Assembly (NCBI GenBank): GCA_965203575.1
Contig: OZ241894.1
Coordinates: forward strand, 2,666,001-2,730,000
From: Aldehydirespirator sp965203575
Lineage (GTDB): Bacteria > Actinomycetota > Acidimicrobiia > Acidimicrobiales > Aldehydirespiratoraceae
DNA: 64,000 nucleotides
Reading direction: 5' to 3'
This document shows positions 26,387 through 35,441 of the stretch, one piece after another. The position numbers and the translations under genes were made by a program. Position 1 is the stretch's first letter. Every line of letters begins with the position of its first letter. The notes beneath the pieces were generated by a model that worked only from the letters and a program-made list of their open reading frames with translations, had not been told where the DNA came from and did not search any database.

Positions 26387-27984
26387 CAACAGCCGCCGAA
26401 CAGCAACCGGAGGCCGCTCGCGCACCGCATGACGAGCGCACCTACGGCGCTTCCGACTTCCACAACGGCGGGCCCCCGCAGAACCTGACACAGTTGTTCC
26501 GCTATCTCAACAGTCGCGAAGTCAGCGAGTACCACACGATCTTGAACGTGTTCGCTGGTGCGTTCTTCGCCGAGATGACCGCCGAGGATGTAGCCGCAGC
26601 GCTGGAAGGGTCCCCCATCGACCCCGACGTACTGCCCGCCAGGCTCAAGAAACTCGCCGATTGGGGAAACCTCACTACATCGTCATCAGTACAAGAGTGC
26701 ACCACGATCGAGGACTACCAAAGGCGTCACGGCAGGTATCTACTGACGGGAGCCGGTCTGCAAGTGCTGCGCCTCGTTGAACAGTTCTTCGCCGAAGCCG
26801 AGACCGTGGCAGCGGTGCGGCTCGGCCGACTGAGACATCTTGCGTCAGCGCTCAGCCGGGTGGCCGCGATCGTCGAAGATGACATCCCGGCCGAGCAGGT
26901 CACAGAACTCGGTGACGGGATCCTCGAAGTCTTCGACTCGTACCTGAGGTTCAAAGAGGAACTCGAGCGGTTCTTCGCCCAGATCAACGAGTGGCAGAGC
27001 CACTACGACCTCACACCTGAGCAAGTGAGGGACTTCGCGCAAGTGCTCACCGGCTACATCTTTGACCGCATAGACGAGATCACCCAGGCGACCGAGCCCG
27101 TCGCCACCGAGCTAAGCCGCATACTTCCGCGGCTGCCCGAGGTGCTGTCCAACCTGCCTGCCGGCCTCGGCCAGCACGGTGCAGGCGGCTCTGTCTCCTT
27201 CACGGTCGCTGCCGCTCCCGGTAGCGTCGCTGACCACTGGTACCGGCTAGCGGGGTTGTTCGCCCCCGCCGCCGGCTCAAGACGTTCCCAGCTCGACGAC
27301 TACCTCTCCAAGGCCGCGGCCGCGGCCGACTCGCTGCTCGACAACGTCATGCGCCTCTCAAGGGGAACAGTCGGCTCAAAACGAGCCGACCTGCTGCGCC
27401 TCGCCACCTTCTTCGACAACGCCAAAGACGACGACAGCGCCCATGACATCGCAGCGGCCGCGTTCGGTCTCGGCTCCTGCCGCAGCCTCGTCTTCATGGT
27501 CGACCCCGACGCCGAGCCCGAACCGACCCCCAACACTCGCTGGAAGGACGCGCCTGTGGCTGCTGTGCCGATCTCTCTGCGAACCCGTGGAGAGATCGGC
27601 CCCAAGGGACTCCCGACTCCGTTGCCGGACCGCCGCGCCGCGATCCAGATGATCAAGGACAAACGCGATCAGCAGCTGCGCCGAAGACACCGAGCCGCCT
27701 CCGACCTGCTGCAGGTTGCCGCCTCGGACGGCTCGATCGACGGCGCCCGCATCTCTTGTGACGCGCTCGAACTGCTGTGTGACCTGGTTGCGGAGGCCCG
27801 ACTCGACGGCCCATGCGTCGGGCCGATCCCCACACGCCGAGCTGTCGGCGAGGGACTCCGCTGCACGCTGCATGCCGTCCCCGCCGCCACCACAACAGTC
27901 GACAGCGACGAGGGCACCCTGACCTTCGATGGTCTGGTCGTGTCCGTAACGCGGGCTCTCACAAGCCATGCCACCGGACACTGA
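26383..27984 (+). CDS. jetA: Wadjet JetA-type kleisin-like subunit (DUF2397/TIGR02677)
   Basis: 533 aa. Matches DUF2397: TQLFRYLNSREVSEYHTILNVF near the N-terminus, a winged-helix-like middle, and an ending with LLCDLVAEARLDG and an Arg-rich RDQQLRRRHRAASDLL segment. In Wadjet, JetA is proposed to bridge the SMC heads like a kleisin. It starts inside the jetC stop and overlaps jetB by 17 nt. Length is normal. Confidence 0.88.
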   Translation: MTTAAEQQPEAARAPHDERTYGASDFHNGGPPQNLTQLFRYLNSREVSEYHTILNVFAGAFFAEMTAEDVAAALEGSPIDPDVLPARLKKLADWGNLTTSSSVQECTTIEDYQRRHGRYLLTGAGLQVLRLVEQFFAEAETVAAVRLGRLRHLASALSRVAAIVEDDIPAEQVTELGDGILEVFDSYLRFKEELERFFAQINEWQSHYDLTPEQVRDFAQVLTGYIFDRIDEITQATEPVATELSRILPRLPEVLSNLPAGLGQHGAGGSVSFTVAAAPGSVADHWYRLAGLFAPAAGSRRSQLDDYLSKAAAAADSLLDNVMRLSRGTVGSKRADLLRLATFFDNAKDDDSAHDIAAAAFGLGSCRSLVFMVDPDAEPEPTPNTRWKDAPVAAVPISLRTRGEIGPKGLPTPLPDRRAAIQMIKDKRDQQLRRRHRAASDLLQVAASDGSIDGARISCDALELLCDLVAEARLDGPCVGPIPTRRAVGEGLRCTLHAVPAATTTVDSDEGTLTFDGLVVSVTRALTSHATGH

Positions 27985-29083
27985 CACCCCATCCGCAGAC
28001 CTGCATCACGCGGCGCGCCGTCTCGTCGACTTGCCGCTCATCGCCAAGGAGTCGGCCCCTGACACCTTCAAGGCCATCCGGCGCCACCAGCAACAGCTCA
28101 CGAGCTGGTTCTCGGCGCGGTTCGGCTACCGGCTCGTCGTGACAGCAGACACCGCCCGCCTCTACAAGGACACCACCGTTCCAACCCGGCGCCCGCTGCT
28201 GACGACCAAGTCGAGTCAGCGTGCGTTCCGCAAGCCCGAGTACACGGTGTTGGCGCTCGCGATCGCAGCAGCGGCCGAAGCCCGCCCCGTGGTCAGCTTC
28301 AGCGACCTTGTGGCCGGAATACACCGGGCCGGCTCTGAAGCCGGCATCACAGTGACGGCCGAATTCGTCGACCGGTGCAGGGTCGTGACCGCGGTCACCT
28401 GGCTGGTCCACATCGGGGCCGTCGCCCAGATCGACAAGGGAGTGGAGGCCTACGCCAGTGACGAGACCGCGGATGCCCTGTTGCGCGTCAACCATGATCG
28501 TCTCGCGCTGTTGCCGATGGCCCCTTTGACCCTGAGCCGAACCGTCGAGCAGCTCATAGACCGCGGCAGCCGCCGCGGCAGCCGGCCCTGGCTGCGGGCG
28601 CTAGTCCTCGAAGAGCCCGTCGTCTACCGCGACGAACTCACCGAACAGGAGTGGTCTGAGCTGCGTCGGCGCCTGCGCGAAGACGCCCGGATGTTCCATG
28701 AGACCCTCGACCTCGACGTCGAGGCCCGCGCGGAAGGAGTCGCTCTCATCGACCCCGACGCCGATCTCGGTCCGGATTACTTCCCCTTCCCAGGGCGCAC
28801 CGAACACCAAGCTGCGCTGCTGCTGATTGAACGACTCGCCTCCATGGAGGGCCCCACATCGCGCAGCGATGCTCTGGAAATCGTCGGCTCGCTGGCCCAA
28901 CAGCACAAGGACAGATGGGCACAAGACACCCAAGACCACGACTCGTACCTAGACCGTGTCGTGTCAGTGCTGGAACGCTTCAAGCTGCTTCGCGTCGACC
29001 GCGCCGGCAACCTGCAACTGCTGCCGGCCGCGCACCGCTACGCGACAGAACTCTCATTCCACGAGACCCGACTCCCGCTATGA
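27968..29083 (+). CDS. jetB: Wadjet JetB-type subunit (DUF2398/TIGR02678)
   Basis: 371 aa. Matches DUF2398: ARRLVDLPLIAKE, then a WFSARFGYRLVVTADTARLYK block and KPEYTVLALAIAAA. JetB is the KITE-like subunit that binds the kleisin. The ATG at 27968 lies inside the end of jetA, and the stop overlaps the jetD ATG, so all four genes are translationally coupled. Confidence 0.88.
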   Translation: MPPDTDTPSADLHHAARRLVDLPLIAKESAPDTFKAIRRHQQQLTSWFSARFGYRLVVTADTARLYKDTTVPTRRPLLTTKSSQRAFRKPEYTVLALAIAAAAEARPVVSFSDLVAGIHRAGSEAGITVTAEFVDRCRVVTAVTWLVHIGAVAQIDKGVEAYASDETADALLRVNHDRLALLPMAPLTLSRTVEQLIDRGSRRGSRPWLRALVLEEPVVYRDELTEQEWSELRRRLREDARMFHETLDLDVEARAEGVALIDPDADLGPDYFPFPGRTEHQAALLLIERLASMEGPTSRSDALEIVGSLAQQHKDRWAQDTQDHDSYLDRVVSVLERFKLLRVDRAGNLQLLPAAHRYATELSFHETRLPL

Positions 29084-30306
29084 ACCCCACCAGAGTCCCC
29101 GCCGAGTTCAACGCCCCACCCATACGGCACTTGTGGAAGGCGGCGCGAGAGGCACACGACACAAGATCCGACGCGTCCACGTGCGCGGTCCCGCAACTTG
29201 ACAGCGCCGCAAGACTCACGCTCAACACCCTGCTCCGTAGACAACAGACTCCGAAGCGGGTGAGCCTCGCCGCGCTCGAGGGTGCCCTCGCCGCCTACGG
29301 TCTGGGAGAGACACTGTGCGAACAGTTGACACGACTGGGCTTCCCACCTTCCGCCGACAAGCGTCAGCGCCGCGCGGACCGCCTTCGCGTGCAGCAGGCG
29401 CACCAGCGTCTGGCATCCGCAGCCGCCGAATGGCCTGAGCCCTGGGCCGACGCCTGGGCTGTAGACATCCGCGCCTCGGGCCTGCTCGCGAGGCTCGACG
29501 CGACACAAGCTGAAGACTTGGCAATCAACGTACGCGCGTTCCTCGATCACGTCGAGGCGTCGCCCCACACCTGCGAGAGCCGCGGCGACGTCGCAGCGCG
29601 CCTCTACGCGACCGCCCACGACCTAGCTCCCGACACCAAGCTCGCCAAGGCAGTCCTGCGCGCCCTGCGTCACAAGCTCGGCGACCTGGCCGAACAAGAC
29701 CTCTGGGCCTGCGCCGGGATCCGCGACACAGAAGTCTCCAACCCCGTACTTGTATGGCGCCTTCCCGCTGTCGGCACCGGCACAACAGACCAGATCGCTA
29801 AGACCGCCACAGCCGGCGGCATCGCCATTCACTTCAACTTGATGGGCCTTGCGAACCACCCACCCCAACTCGACGGCCTCAAGTCGGTTCTTGTTGTCGA
29901 GAACCCGCGCATCGTTGAAGCGGCCGCGGAACGCAACTTCCCATATTGCGTAGTGGCCACCTCAGGATGGCCTGGACGAGCCGTCACTGAACTGCTCACC
30001 CAACTAAGCGAACAGGCTGCCGCCATCAGCTACCACGGAGACTTCGACTCCGCCGGCATCGACATCTGCCGTCACATGACCCAACAGCACGGCTGCATAC
30101 CCTTCCAAATGAGCACTCCCGACTACCTCGCCGCCACGTCTGCCGCCCAGCAACAAGGCATCCGCCTCGCGGTCGACGACCAATCCTGCGGAGCAACCCC
30201 GTGGGATCCGACACTGCAGACCACATACAACAAGCTGCGCCTCAAGATCAACGAAGAGTTCCTGCTCGACACAATCTTGGACTCGCGGCACCTCAGCACC
30301 CGGTAA
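29080..30306 (+). CDS. jetD: Wadjet JetD-type Toprim nuclease subunit (DUF3323/DUF2399)
   Basis: 408 aa. The N-terminal part resembles DUF3323; the C-terminal DUF2399 part is Toprim-like, with the acidic residue in VVENPRIVEAA followed by SYHGDFDSAGIDICRHM (the DxD-type metal site). JetD is the topoisomerase-VI-like nuclease that cuts the plasmid held by JetABC. The start is ATG 29080, overlapping the jetB stop; the frame is open further up but only inside jetB. Having all four subunits with intact motifs suggests a working system. Confidence 0.9.
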   Translation: MNPTRVPAEFNAPPIRHLWKAAREAHDTRSDASTCAVPQLDSAARLTLNTLLRRQQTPKRVSLAALEGALAAYGLGETLCEQLTRLGFPPSADKRQRRADRLRVQQAHQRLASAAAEWPEPWADAWAVDIRASGLLARLDATQAEDLAINVRAFLDHVEASPHTCESRGDVAARLYATAHDLAPDTKLAKAVLRALRHKLGDLAEQDLWACAGIRDTEVSNPVLVWRLPAVGTGTTDQIAKTATAGGIAIHFNLMGLANHPPQLDGLKSVLVVENPRIVEAAAERNFPYCVVATSGWPGRAVTELLTQLSEQAAAISYHGDFDSAGIDICRHMTQQHGCIPFQMSTPDYLAATSAAQQQGIRLAVDDQSCGATPWDPTLQTTYNKLRLKINEEFLLDTILDSRHLSTR

Positions 30307-30603
30307 GGAGGCATCTGCATCCGCTCTTGGTGGAAGCAGCCGACGGCGGAGACTCCGGCTAACAGCGGCGTCTTTCCAAGGCCCTTTGCCTAGTCGTGTT
30401 GTGTGTGCTTCCCCCTGCGTCGCCGTGTCGAGTGGCTCATCAAGCGGGTCAAGTCGTAGTAGCGGGCCTCAGTTCGCTGCGATGCTCGCGGTTCACTGGC
30501 AGGCAGGAAGCAGCTGAACTCGCCGTTGCGGGCCTCGGCGCCATAGCCAGCCACGGCACCGCACTGGGGCGCTTGACGGGGTCGAGTTGCGGTGCTCGGG
30601 CGG
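30307..30603. other. Intergenic region after jetD
   Basis: About 300 bp between the convergent jetD and the HTH-repeat gene. An unused AAGGAGG sits at the jetD stop. No convincing gene, terminator with T-run or repeat was seen; short open frames here have no plausible start signals. Confidence 0.5.
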
Positions 30604-31091
30604 TCATCGCTTGGCCCGGACATTCTCGAAGCGTTGCGCGCCGTCTCGGAGCGCTTCGGCGATTTCGAGGGGTGTGCGGCCGTCCTGGAGCGCTGCGAAG
30701 TACGCGTCGTTGAGGTCATTCAGGGATCGCGGAGGAAAGGCGATGGCGTGTTCGATTGTTCCGGGATGGACGTTGCCGGCCCGGGCGATGTCATCGATGG
30801 TATGGCCATCGGCGTGGGAGAGTTGGATGAGCTCGTAGAACCGCTGATTGAGGATCATGCGCGTGCCGGTTGCCTCGTAGCATCGGGCGAGCAGTTCGTC
30901 GCCAGTCACCTCGGGGCGAGGCGGCAGAAAGCTCGCGTCCGTGTGGTCGATGTGGTCGTCGAGGTTCTCGAGGCGGACGTTGAGGGCGGCGGCGACTTCC
31001 TCTCGCGTGTAGCCGAAATGGTGCAAGAGTTGGGAGGCGTACAGGGTGGCCCTCCGATGGATGTGCTCCATCTGTTGGCCGACTTCACTTA

Positions 31092-31108
31092 GAGCGCGCG
31101 CAAATAGG
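31092..31108 (+). repeat. Left terminal inverted repeat of the IS5-like element
   Basis: 17 bp, perfect match to the reverse complement of 32038-32054; flanked outside by the TTA target copy at 31089-31091. Confidence 0.92.
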
Positions 31109-31194
31109 TGACCATCCACCTGTCGTTGTGTTGGCCCGAGTGGACTCTCGGGTGTCTCACCCAACGACAACGACATGGTGGAGGTGGTTCAAGC

Positions 31195-32034
31195 ATGCTT
31201 GCTTTGGTGCCGAGGGTGGTGGATGCGCTGTGGGCGGCGTTCGAGCCGCGGATCCCCGAGCATGAGGAGGTGGTGCATCCGTTGGGCTGTCACCGGCCGC
31301 GGATCGCGGACCGCGATGTGTTCGAGGCGATCCTGTTTCGGCTGGTGACGGGCTGTTCGTGGGATGTGGCCGGCCGGCTGGGCAAGGGCGGCGAGACGAC
31401 TCTTCGGACCCGTTACAACGACTGGAACGCCCACGGCGCGTTCGACGCGCTGGCGGCTGAGGCCATCGAGGGCTATGACCGCATGGTGGGGCTGGACTTG
31501 TGCGACGCGTCGGTGGACGGGTCGATGCACAAGGCGCCCTGCGGCGGCGAGGGGACCGGCAAAAGCCCTGTTGACAGGGCCAAACTGGGCTGGAAGTGGT
31601 CGGTTCTGTGCGACCGGGCGGGCATCCCGGTCAGCTGGGCCGCCGACGGCGCCAACCGCAACGACCAAGCTCTGCTGGAGCCCACCTTGGCCCACGCCCA
31701 ACAGCGCGGGCTGATCCTCGACGTCGAGACGCTCCACCTCGACCGCGGCTACAGCGGCGACCCGGTGCTGCGCACCTGTGAGCGTTACGGCATCGACGAC
31801 GTGGTGCGCTCACACAAACGCAGCCGACGCAGCGCCCGCCGCCGGCCCAGGACCGTGCCGCTGGGGCTGCGCTGGAGCGTCGAGCGCACCAACTCGTGGC
31901 TGTCGAACTTCGGGCAGCTGCGCCGCAGCACCGACCGCAACACCAGAGCCCGCCTCGGGCAACTCGCCCTCGCCGTCGCTGTGATCCTCACCGTCAAACT
32001 GTTCAAATGGGCCGACCGATACCACCACACATAG
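31195..32034 (+). CDS. IS5-family DDE transposase
   Basis: 279 aa. The DDE residues are visible as DASVDGS (first Asp), HLDRGYSG (second Asp) and WSVERTNSW (Glu). The N-terminal part FRLVTGCSWDVAGRLG corresponds to the DUF4096-type helix-turn-helix region of IS5 transposases. ATG 31195 is preceded by GGAGGTGG 7 nt upstream. The gene ends 4 nt before the right inverted repeat. No frameshift is seen. Confidence 0.93.
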   Translation: MLALVPRVVDALWAAFEPRIPEHEEVVHPLGCHRPRIADRDVFEAILFRLVTGCSWDVAGRLGKGGETTLRTRYNDWNAHGAFDALAAEAIEGYDRMVGLDLCDASVDGSMHKAPCGGEGTGKSPVDRAKLGWKWSVLCDRAGIPVSWAADGANRNDQALLEPTLAHAQQRGLILDVETLHLDRGYSGDPVLRTCERYGIDDVVRSHKRSRRSARRRPRTVPLGLRWSVERTNSWLSNFGQLRRSTDRNTRARLGQLALAVAVILTVKLFKWADRYHHT

Positions 32035-32037
32035 CCG

Positions 32038-32054
32038 CCTATTTGCGCGCGCTC
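32038..32054 (-). repeat. Right terminal inverted repeat of the IS5-like element
   Basis: 17 bp, perfect complement of 31092-31108; followed by the TTA target copy at 32055-32057. Confidence 0.92.
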
Positions 32055-32185
32055 TTAGGCAAAACAACAACTGGTCAGCCATCTGCTCTCCTCACTAAGC
32101 CTCATCGCGATCGCCCTGTGTGGTCAGGCTTGGAGCATCGCCGCGGCACGGTATCAGCGGCAGACGGGACGACGCCCAAGAGTAT

Positions 32186-35053
32186 CTATCGCAGGGCGCG
32201 GGCTGCTTGGTGCCGTACTCGACCGGAGCGGTGCTGCAGCAGTTGTTGCGCGATCTCGGTTCCCATGTCAGATAGAGGCGCATCACGCATTGACAGACCG
32301 AGCAGCAGCCAGGTCACCGAGAGCGTGCCGTCGCTGTTGGCGATGGTTCGAGCAAGATGGCTGGTTGGCTTCGTAGGGCTGGTGTTGGCGAGTCTTCCGA
32401 TTGCATGAGCTGCGCGGGAGCGCACTGGCGCGTGTGGGTCGTTGATGAGCGCTGCGAGGATTGGTTGCAGGTTCGGGCAGTACTGCGAGCCGAGCAGGTG
32501 GGCGACGTCTTCGCGCTCACGGCGGGTTCCGCAGGCAAGTGCTACTGCTGCGGTGTCGGCGTCGGCGTCGTTGAGTGCGCCGACTGCGATGGCGAGCGCA
32601 GTCCGCGTGCCACCGATGTCGGCTCGGAGAGGAATCCCCGAAGCGGCGACCGCCACTCTGTCGATGTTCTCCACCAGGCTTGTGCGCACCTGCTGGGGCA
32701 ACGTCTCAGGCAGCCCGACGATGAGCGAGCACACGTTGCGCTTGTCGTCTGCAGCGACTAGCGGCTCGAGCAGTAGCTCCACTACTGGGTCCCAGTGGGC
32801 CTCAGCCGGGAAGCAAAGGTTGAGTCGGGCAAGTTCTGCTCCGAATTGCTCCCCGGTGTTTGTGTGGTTACGGGCAGCGCCGATAACGCCCCGAGTGCGG
32901 GAGTCGAGCCTGTCGATGAGCCGGGCCGCCGCGGTGTTGTCGAGCCCTCTCACATCGCCCATTGCTGCTAGGGCGTAGCGGTTGCCAGCGATGGCGCGGG
33001 CGGTCAGGTCCGCATGAGCTTGGGTGTTGCCGTTTCCGGCGAGCCAAGCGAGCACTTCTGCTCCGAGCAGGTCTTGGTCCTGTCGTGCGAAACTCCACAG
33101 CGCCTCGCGGTCCTCGTCTGGGAGTTGTTCGAAGCAGAGCAGTCTGACAGCACCGCTAATGGCCAGCTTGACCTCTTGAGATGCCGGTGCCTGCTTGACG
33201 ATGAAGCGGGCAGTGGCGCGGCGCGCGTCGAGAGATGCGGCCGCCAGCAGGCCCTTCACCGTTCGGAGCGCATAGAAGCGGACGTTGAAGTCCGGCCGCA
33301 CACGCCGGGTGAAATCGGCAGGGTATCCGTCAGCGAGATCGAGGCTCCAAGCGACCAGGTCAGAGGCAGACTGTTCGTCTAGGAGGTCCCCTGCATGGGC
33401 CAGCATCTCGAAGTTGGTGCACGCCGACGTGTGGGTCCAGCCATCGAGAGGGACCCTGCGCACTGCGTTGGCGACAGCTTCGAGCGGACCCACCTGATGG
33501 AGGTACCCCACAGCCCAAGGCAGCGATCGATGGTCGCCGCTTCGTCGCAACGAGTCGAGCCCTTCGATGATCTCGGCGGTCGGATCGTCGTATTCCGGTG
33601 CACGCATCAGCCTCTGACGCGCCCTAAGCGCCGAGATGTCACGCCATCGACTCTGTTCTGCGGTCATGTCGGCGCTCAGTTCGGCTGCGAACAGCTCTGA
33701 GGACTCTGGATCGCCGGTATGGAATAGCCGCATAGAAGCGACCTCCGCCCAGTGCTTGAACGTCGCGGTCTCGGCCTCGTAGAGCGCCGCGGCGGTCATC
33801 TGGGCACGCCACCACGACACGGCCGTGTCCGACGCTGTGATCACCTCAGCAACGCCTCGTTGCGCGTCTGTCGGATCTTGTGCAGCGCCAGCGACGTCTT
33901 GTTCCGTGACAGCTGCCGCGGGTTGACTGCGGCGGGCTGTCATGAACAACTGCCAAGCCGCAGCAGCGGCGAGAGGCGACGCAGTGACATCGTCCGCGGA
34001 CGCCGAAAGATCTTGCAGCGCGTTGCTGGCGTCGGCTCGGGAACCTGAGATGTCCCCGATTTCTGCTCGAATGCGCGACCGTTGAACTAGCACCCAGCCG
34101 TAGTCGACCGGCTTGAGGCTGTTGCTCAGGGCATTGCTGTCGATGAGTCCGTCGAGGACATCTAGCGCGGCTTCGAGTTGTTCGAGCCGCCTCAAGGCGC
34201 AGGCATACATGATGCCGCTCGCCGCGGCACCCCTCGGATCCGGAGCCGACTCGAACACCGATCGCAGCGGCTCTGTCGACCCGGTTGACGCCCAATGCCA
34301 GATCGCCGCCATCAGCAGCCAGACCCAGTCGCAGCCCGGGGTGGGATCCTCAAGATCGGGTACGCTTGAATGCTGCTCTGAGAACTGTTTGAGATCCCTG
34401 AAGCGTCCTTGAGCTGCGAGGGCTAACCCAGCGAACGCGTCGATGGCCTCATCATGGCCGGCGTTGGGGTGCGGAGCCAGCAGTCTCGGAGCAACCAACG
34501 CACAACGCAGCTTCCGCCCCGGCGCGATGGCGCCTTCGCCTGTCCACAGGACCGTTCCCTCCAACCCGAGGGCAGTCCTATGTGTGGCCGCGACCTTCAA
34601 CAGCGCGTCGGCATGGTCGTCGTCGATCGTCTGATCTCTTGGCACAAAGATCCGGCAGCCCTTGTTGGTGGGCTCCAAGTCCTCCGAGGTGACGTGAGCC
34701 CAATACGCGACATCCCTCTTGTGCTTCTTGAGCTTGCAGAGGACTATGAGATGAGGAAGACCATGGGTCACCCAGTCATCGAAATGCTCGATGCCGCTCT
34801 CGCTGTACCACCAACCCTTCCGCTCGCCGCTCGATGTTCGCCGCTTCTTCCGAAAGTACTTCTTGCCCGTCTTGACCTGAACACCGACGACCACCCCCCG
34901 TTCAAACCGCCGAGGGTCTCTCGCCGCGACCAATAGGTCGGTACCCAAGTCATGGGCGTCGTTGCGTACGGGAGCCCAGCCGATCCGCTCGAATAACGAA
35001 CACGTAGCGCTGACCCCAGCGCTACCGATCCTCTCCTGTTCACTTGATCGCAT
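32186..35053 (-). CDS. DUF4365 nuclease-like domain fused to a long helical-repeat region
   Basis: 955 aa. The N-terminal ~170 residues resemble DUF4365: ERIGSAGVSATCSLFERIGW, GTDLLVAA (D39) and GVQVKTGKKYF (Q59-V-K61), the Asp...QxK pattern of restriction-endonuclease-like folds. The remaining ~780 residues are Ala/Leu-rich helical repeats, TPR-like in the middle (ALRRLEQLEAALDVLDGLI) and HEAT-like at the end (DPHAPVRSRAAHAIGRLA and RSGRVRHQAARALR). ATG 35053 is chosen because GGAGGG lies 7 nt upstream. No membrane segment. The layout, a nuclease-like head with a large sensor-like repeat region, is common in anti-phage effectors, but the function is inference. The interrupted HTH-repeat gene follows 103 bp downstream. 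Confidence 0.75.
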   Translation of the reverse strand: MRSSEQERIGSAGVSATCSLFERIGWAPVRNDAHDLGTDLLVAARDPRRFERGVVVGVQVKTGKKYFRKKRRTSSGERKGWWYSESGIEHFDDWVTHGLPHLIVLCKLKKHKRDVAYWAHVTSEDLEPTNKGCRIFVPRDQTIDDDHADALLKVAATHRTALGLEGTVLWTGEGAIAPGRKLRCALVAPRLLAPHPNAGHDEAIDAFAGLALAAQGRFRDLKQFSEQHSSVPDLEDPTPGCDWVWLLMAAIWHWASTGSTEPLRSVFESAPDPRGAAASGIMYACALRRLEQLEAALDVLDGLIDSNALSNSLKPVDYGWVLVQRSRIRAEIGDISGSRADASNALQDLSASADDVTASPLAAAAAWQLFMTARRSQPAAAVTEQDVAGAAQDPTDAQRGVAEVITASDTAVSWWRAQMTAAALYEAETATFKHWAEVASMRLFHTGDPESSELFAAELSADMTAEQSRWRDISALRARQRLMRAPEYDDPTAEIIEGLDSLRRSGDHRSLPWAVGYLHQVGPLEAVANAVRRVPLDGWTHTSACTNFEMLAHAGDLLDEQSASDLVAWSLDLADGYPADFTRRVRPDFNVRFYALRTVKGLLAAASLDARRATARFIVKQAPASQEVKLAISGAVRLLCFEQLPDEDREALWSFARQDQDLLGAEVLAWLAGNGNTQAHADLTARAIAGNRYALAAMGDVRGLDNTAAARLIDRLDSRTRGVIGAARNHTNTGEQFGAELARLNLCFPAEAHWDPVVELLLEPLVAADDKRNVCSLIVGLPETLPQQVRTSLVENIDRVAVAASGIPLRADIGGTRTALAIAVGALNDADADTAAVALACGTRREREDVAHLLGSQYCPNLQPILAALINDPHAPVRSRAAHAIGRLANTSPTKPTSHLARTIANSDGTLSVTWLLLGLSMRDAPLSDMGTEIAQQLLQHRSGRVRHQAARALR

Positions 35054-35441
35054 CCGGCTTCCCTCCAAGCCACCCGGTTCCGCACATTTCGCGCCGGCAC
35101 AGGAGCGTGACAGTCCGTTGAAGCAAAGTGTGCCTTGCAGCGCCTGCGATCCCGCAGCGCGCGGACGGATGCCAATGGCCACCGCGGCCATGCAATCAGA
35201 TGGGCTGCCGCTGGGACGGATCTATGGTCCGGCAGGCCGCCAGCCGACCTGTCCACCTGCAGCCCGTCTAGCTCTAGAGCGGGTCGGTCTCGATCTGCCC
35301 CGGTTGGTTCAGGGATGCAGCAGGGCCAGCCCACACCCCCGCCAACATCGAAGCCCGCGGCATCCTCATGACACAATCCCCCCAACCGGTCCCAGCAGCC
35401 CCCATCCCACGTCTACGCGAAGGACCACAAAGGAGTACCCG
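35054..35441. other. Divergent intergenic region
   Basis: About 390 bp between the minus-strand DUF4365 gene and the plus-strand nuclease-like gene; both promoters must lie here. It contains a perfect 10-bp palindrome GCTCTAGAGC at 35271-35280, a possible operator core. No gene is supported. Confidence 0.4.

Larger units (their letters stand above)
31092..32054 (+). mobile_element. IS5-family insertion sequence, 963 bp, complete
   Basis: Bounded by a perfect 17-bp inverted repeat (gagcgcgcgcaaatagg at 31092-31108 and its complement at 32038-32054) and a 3-bp target duplication TTA (31089-31091 and 32055-32057). One transposase gene fills it. The 3-bp TNA-type duplication and size of just under 1 kb fit the IS5 family (IS1031/IS427-like groups). 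Perfect ends and an intact transposase suggest recent insertion. Confidence 0.92.
30604..32082 (-). pseudogene. Small HTH-repeat protein interrupted by an IS5-like element
   Basis: The pre-insertion gene can be rebuilt by removing 31089-32054 (element plus one target copy, 966 bp). It then starts at ATG 32082, preceded by GAGGAG 6 nt upstream, and reads MADQLLFCL-SEVGQQMEHIHRR on to the stop at 30604, 170 codons. The element sits after codon 9. The body holds three similar helix-turn-helix-like segments (YTREEVAAALNVRLENL, HTIDDIARAGNVHPGTI and RTPLEIAEALRDGAQRF), suggesting a DNA-binding or adaptor protein; no family was recognised. The element supplies a new in-frame ATG at 31176, so a 190-aa product with 28 foreign N-terminal residues could still be made. 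It lies 103 bp after the large DUF4365 gene on the same strand, probably one operon. Confidence 0.75.

Noticed and set aside
30390..30719. 109-codon minus-strand frame after jetD
   Set aside because: Overlaps the HTH-repeat gene in another frame, low complexity, no ribosome-binding site.
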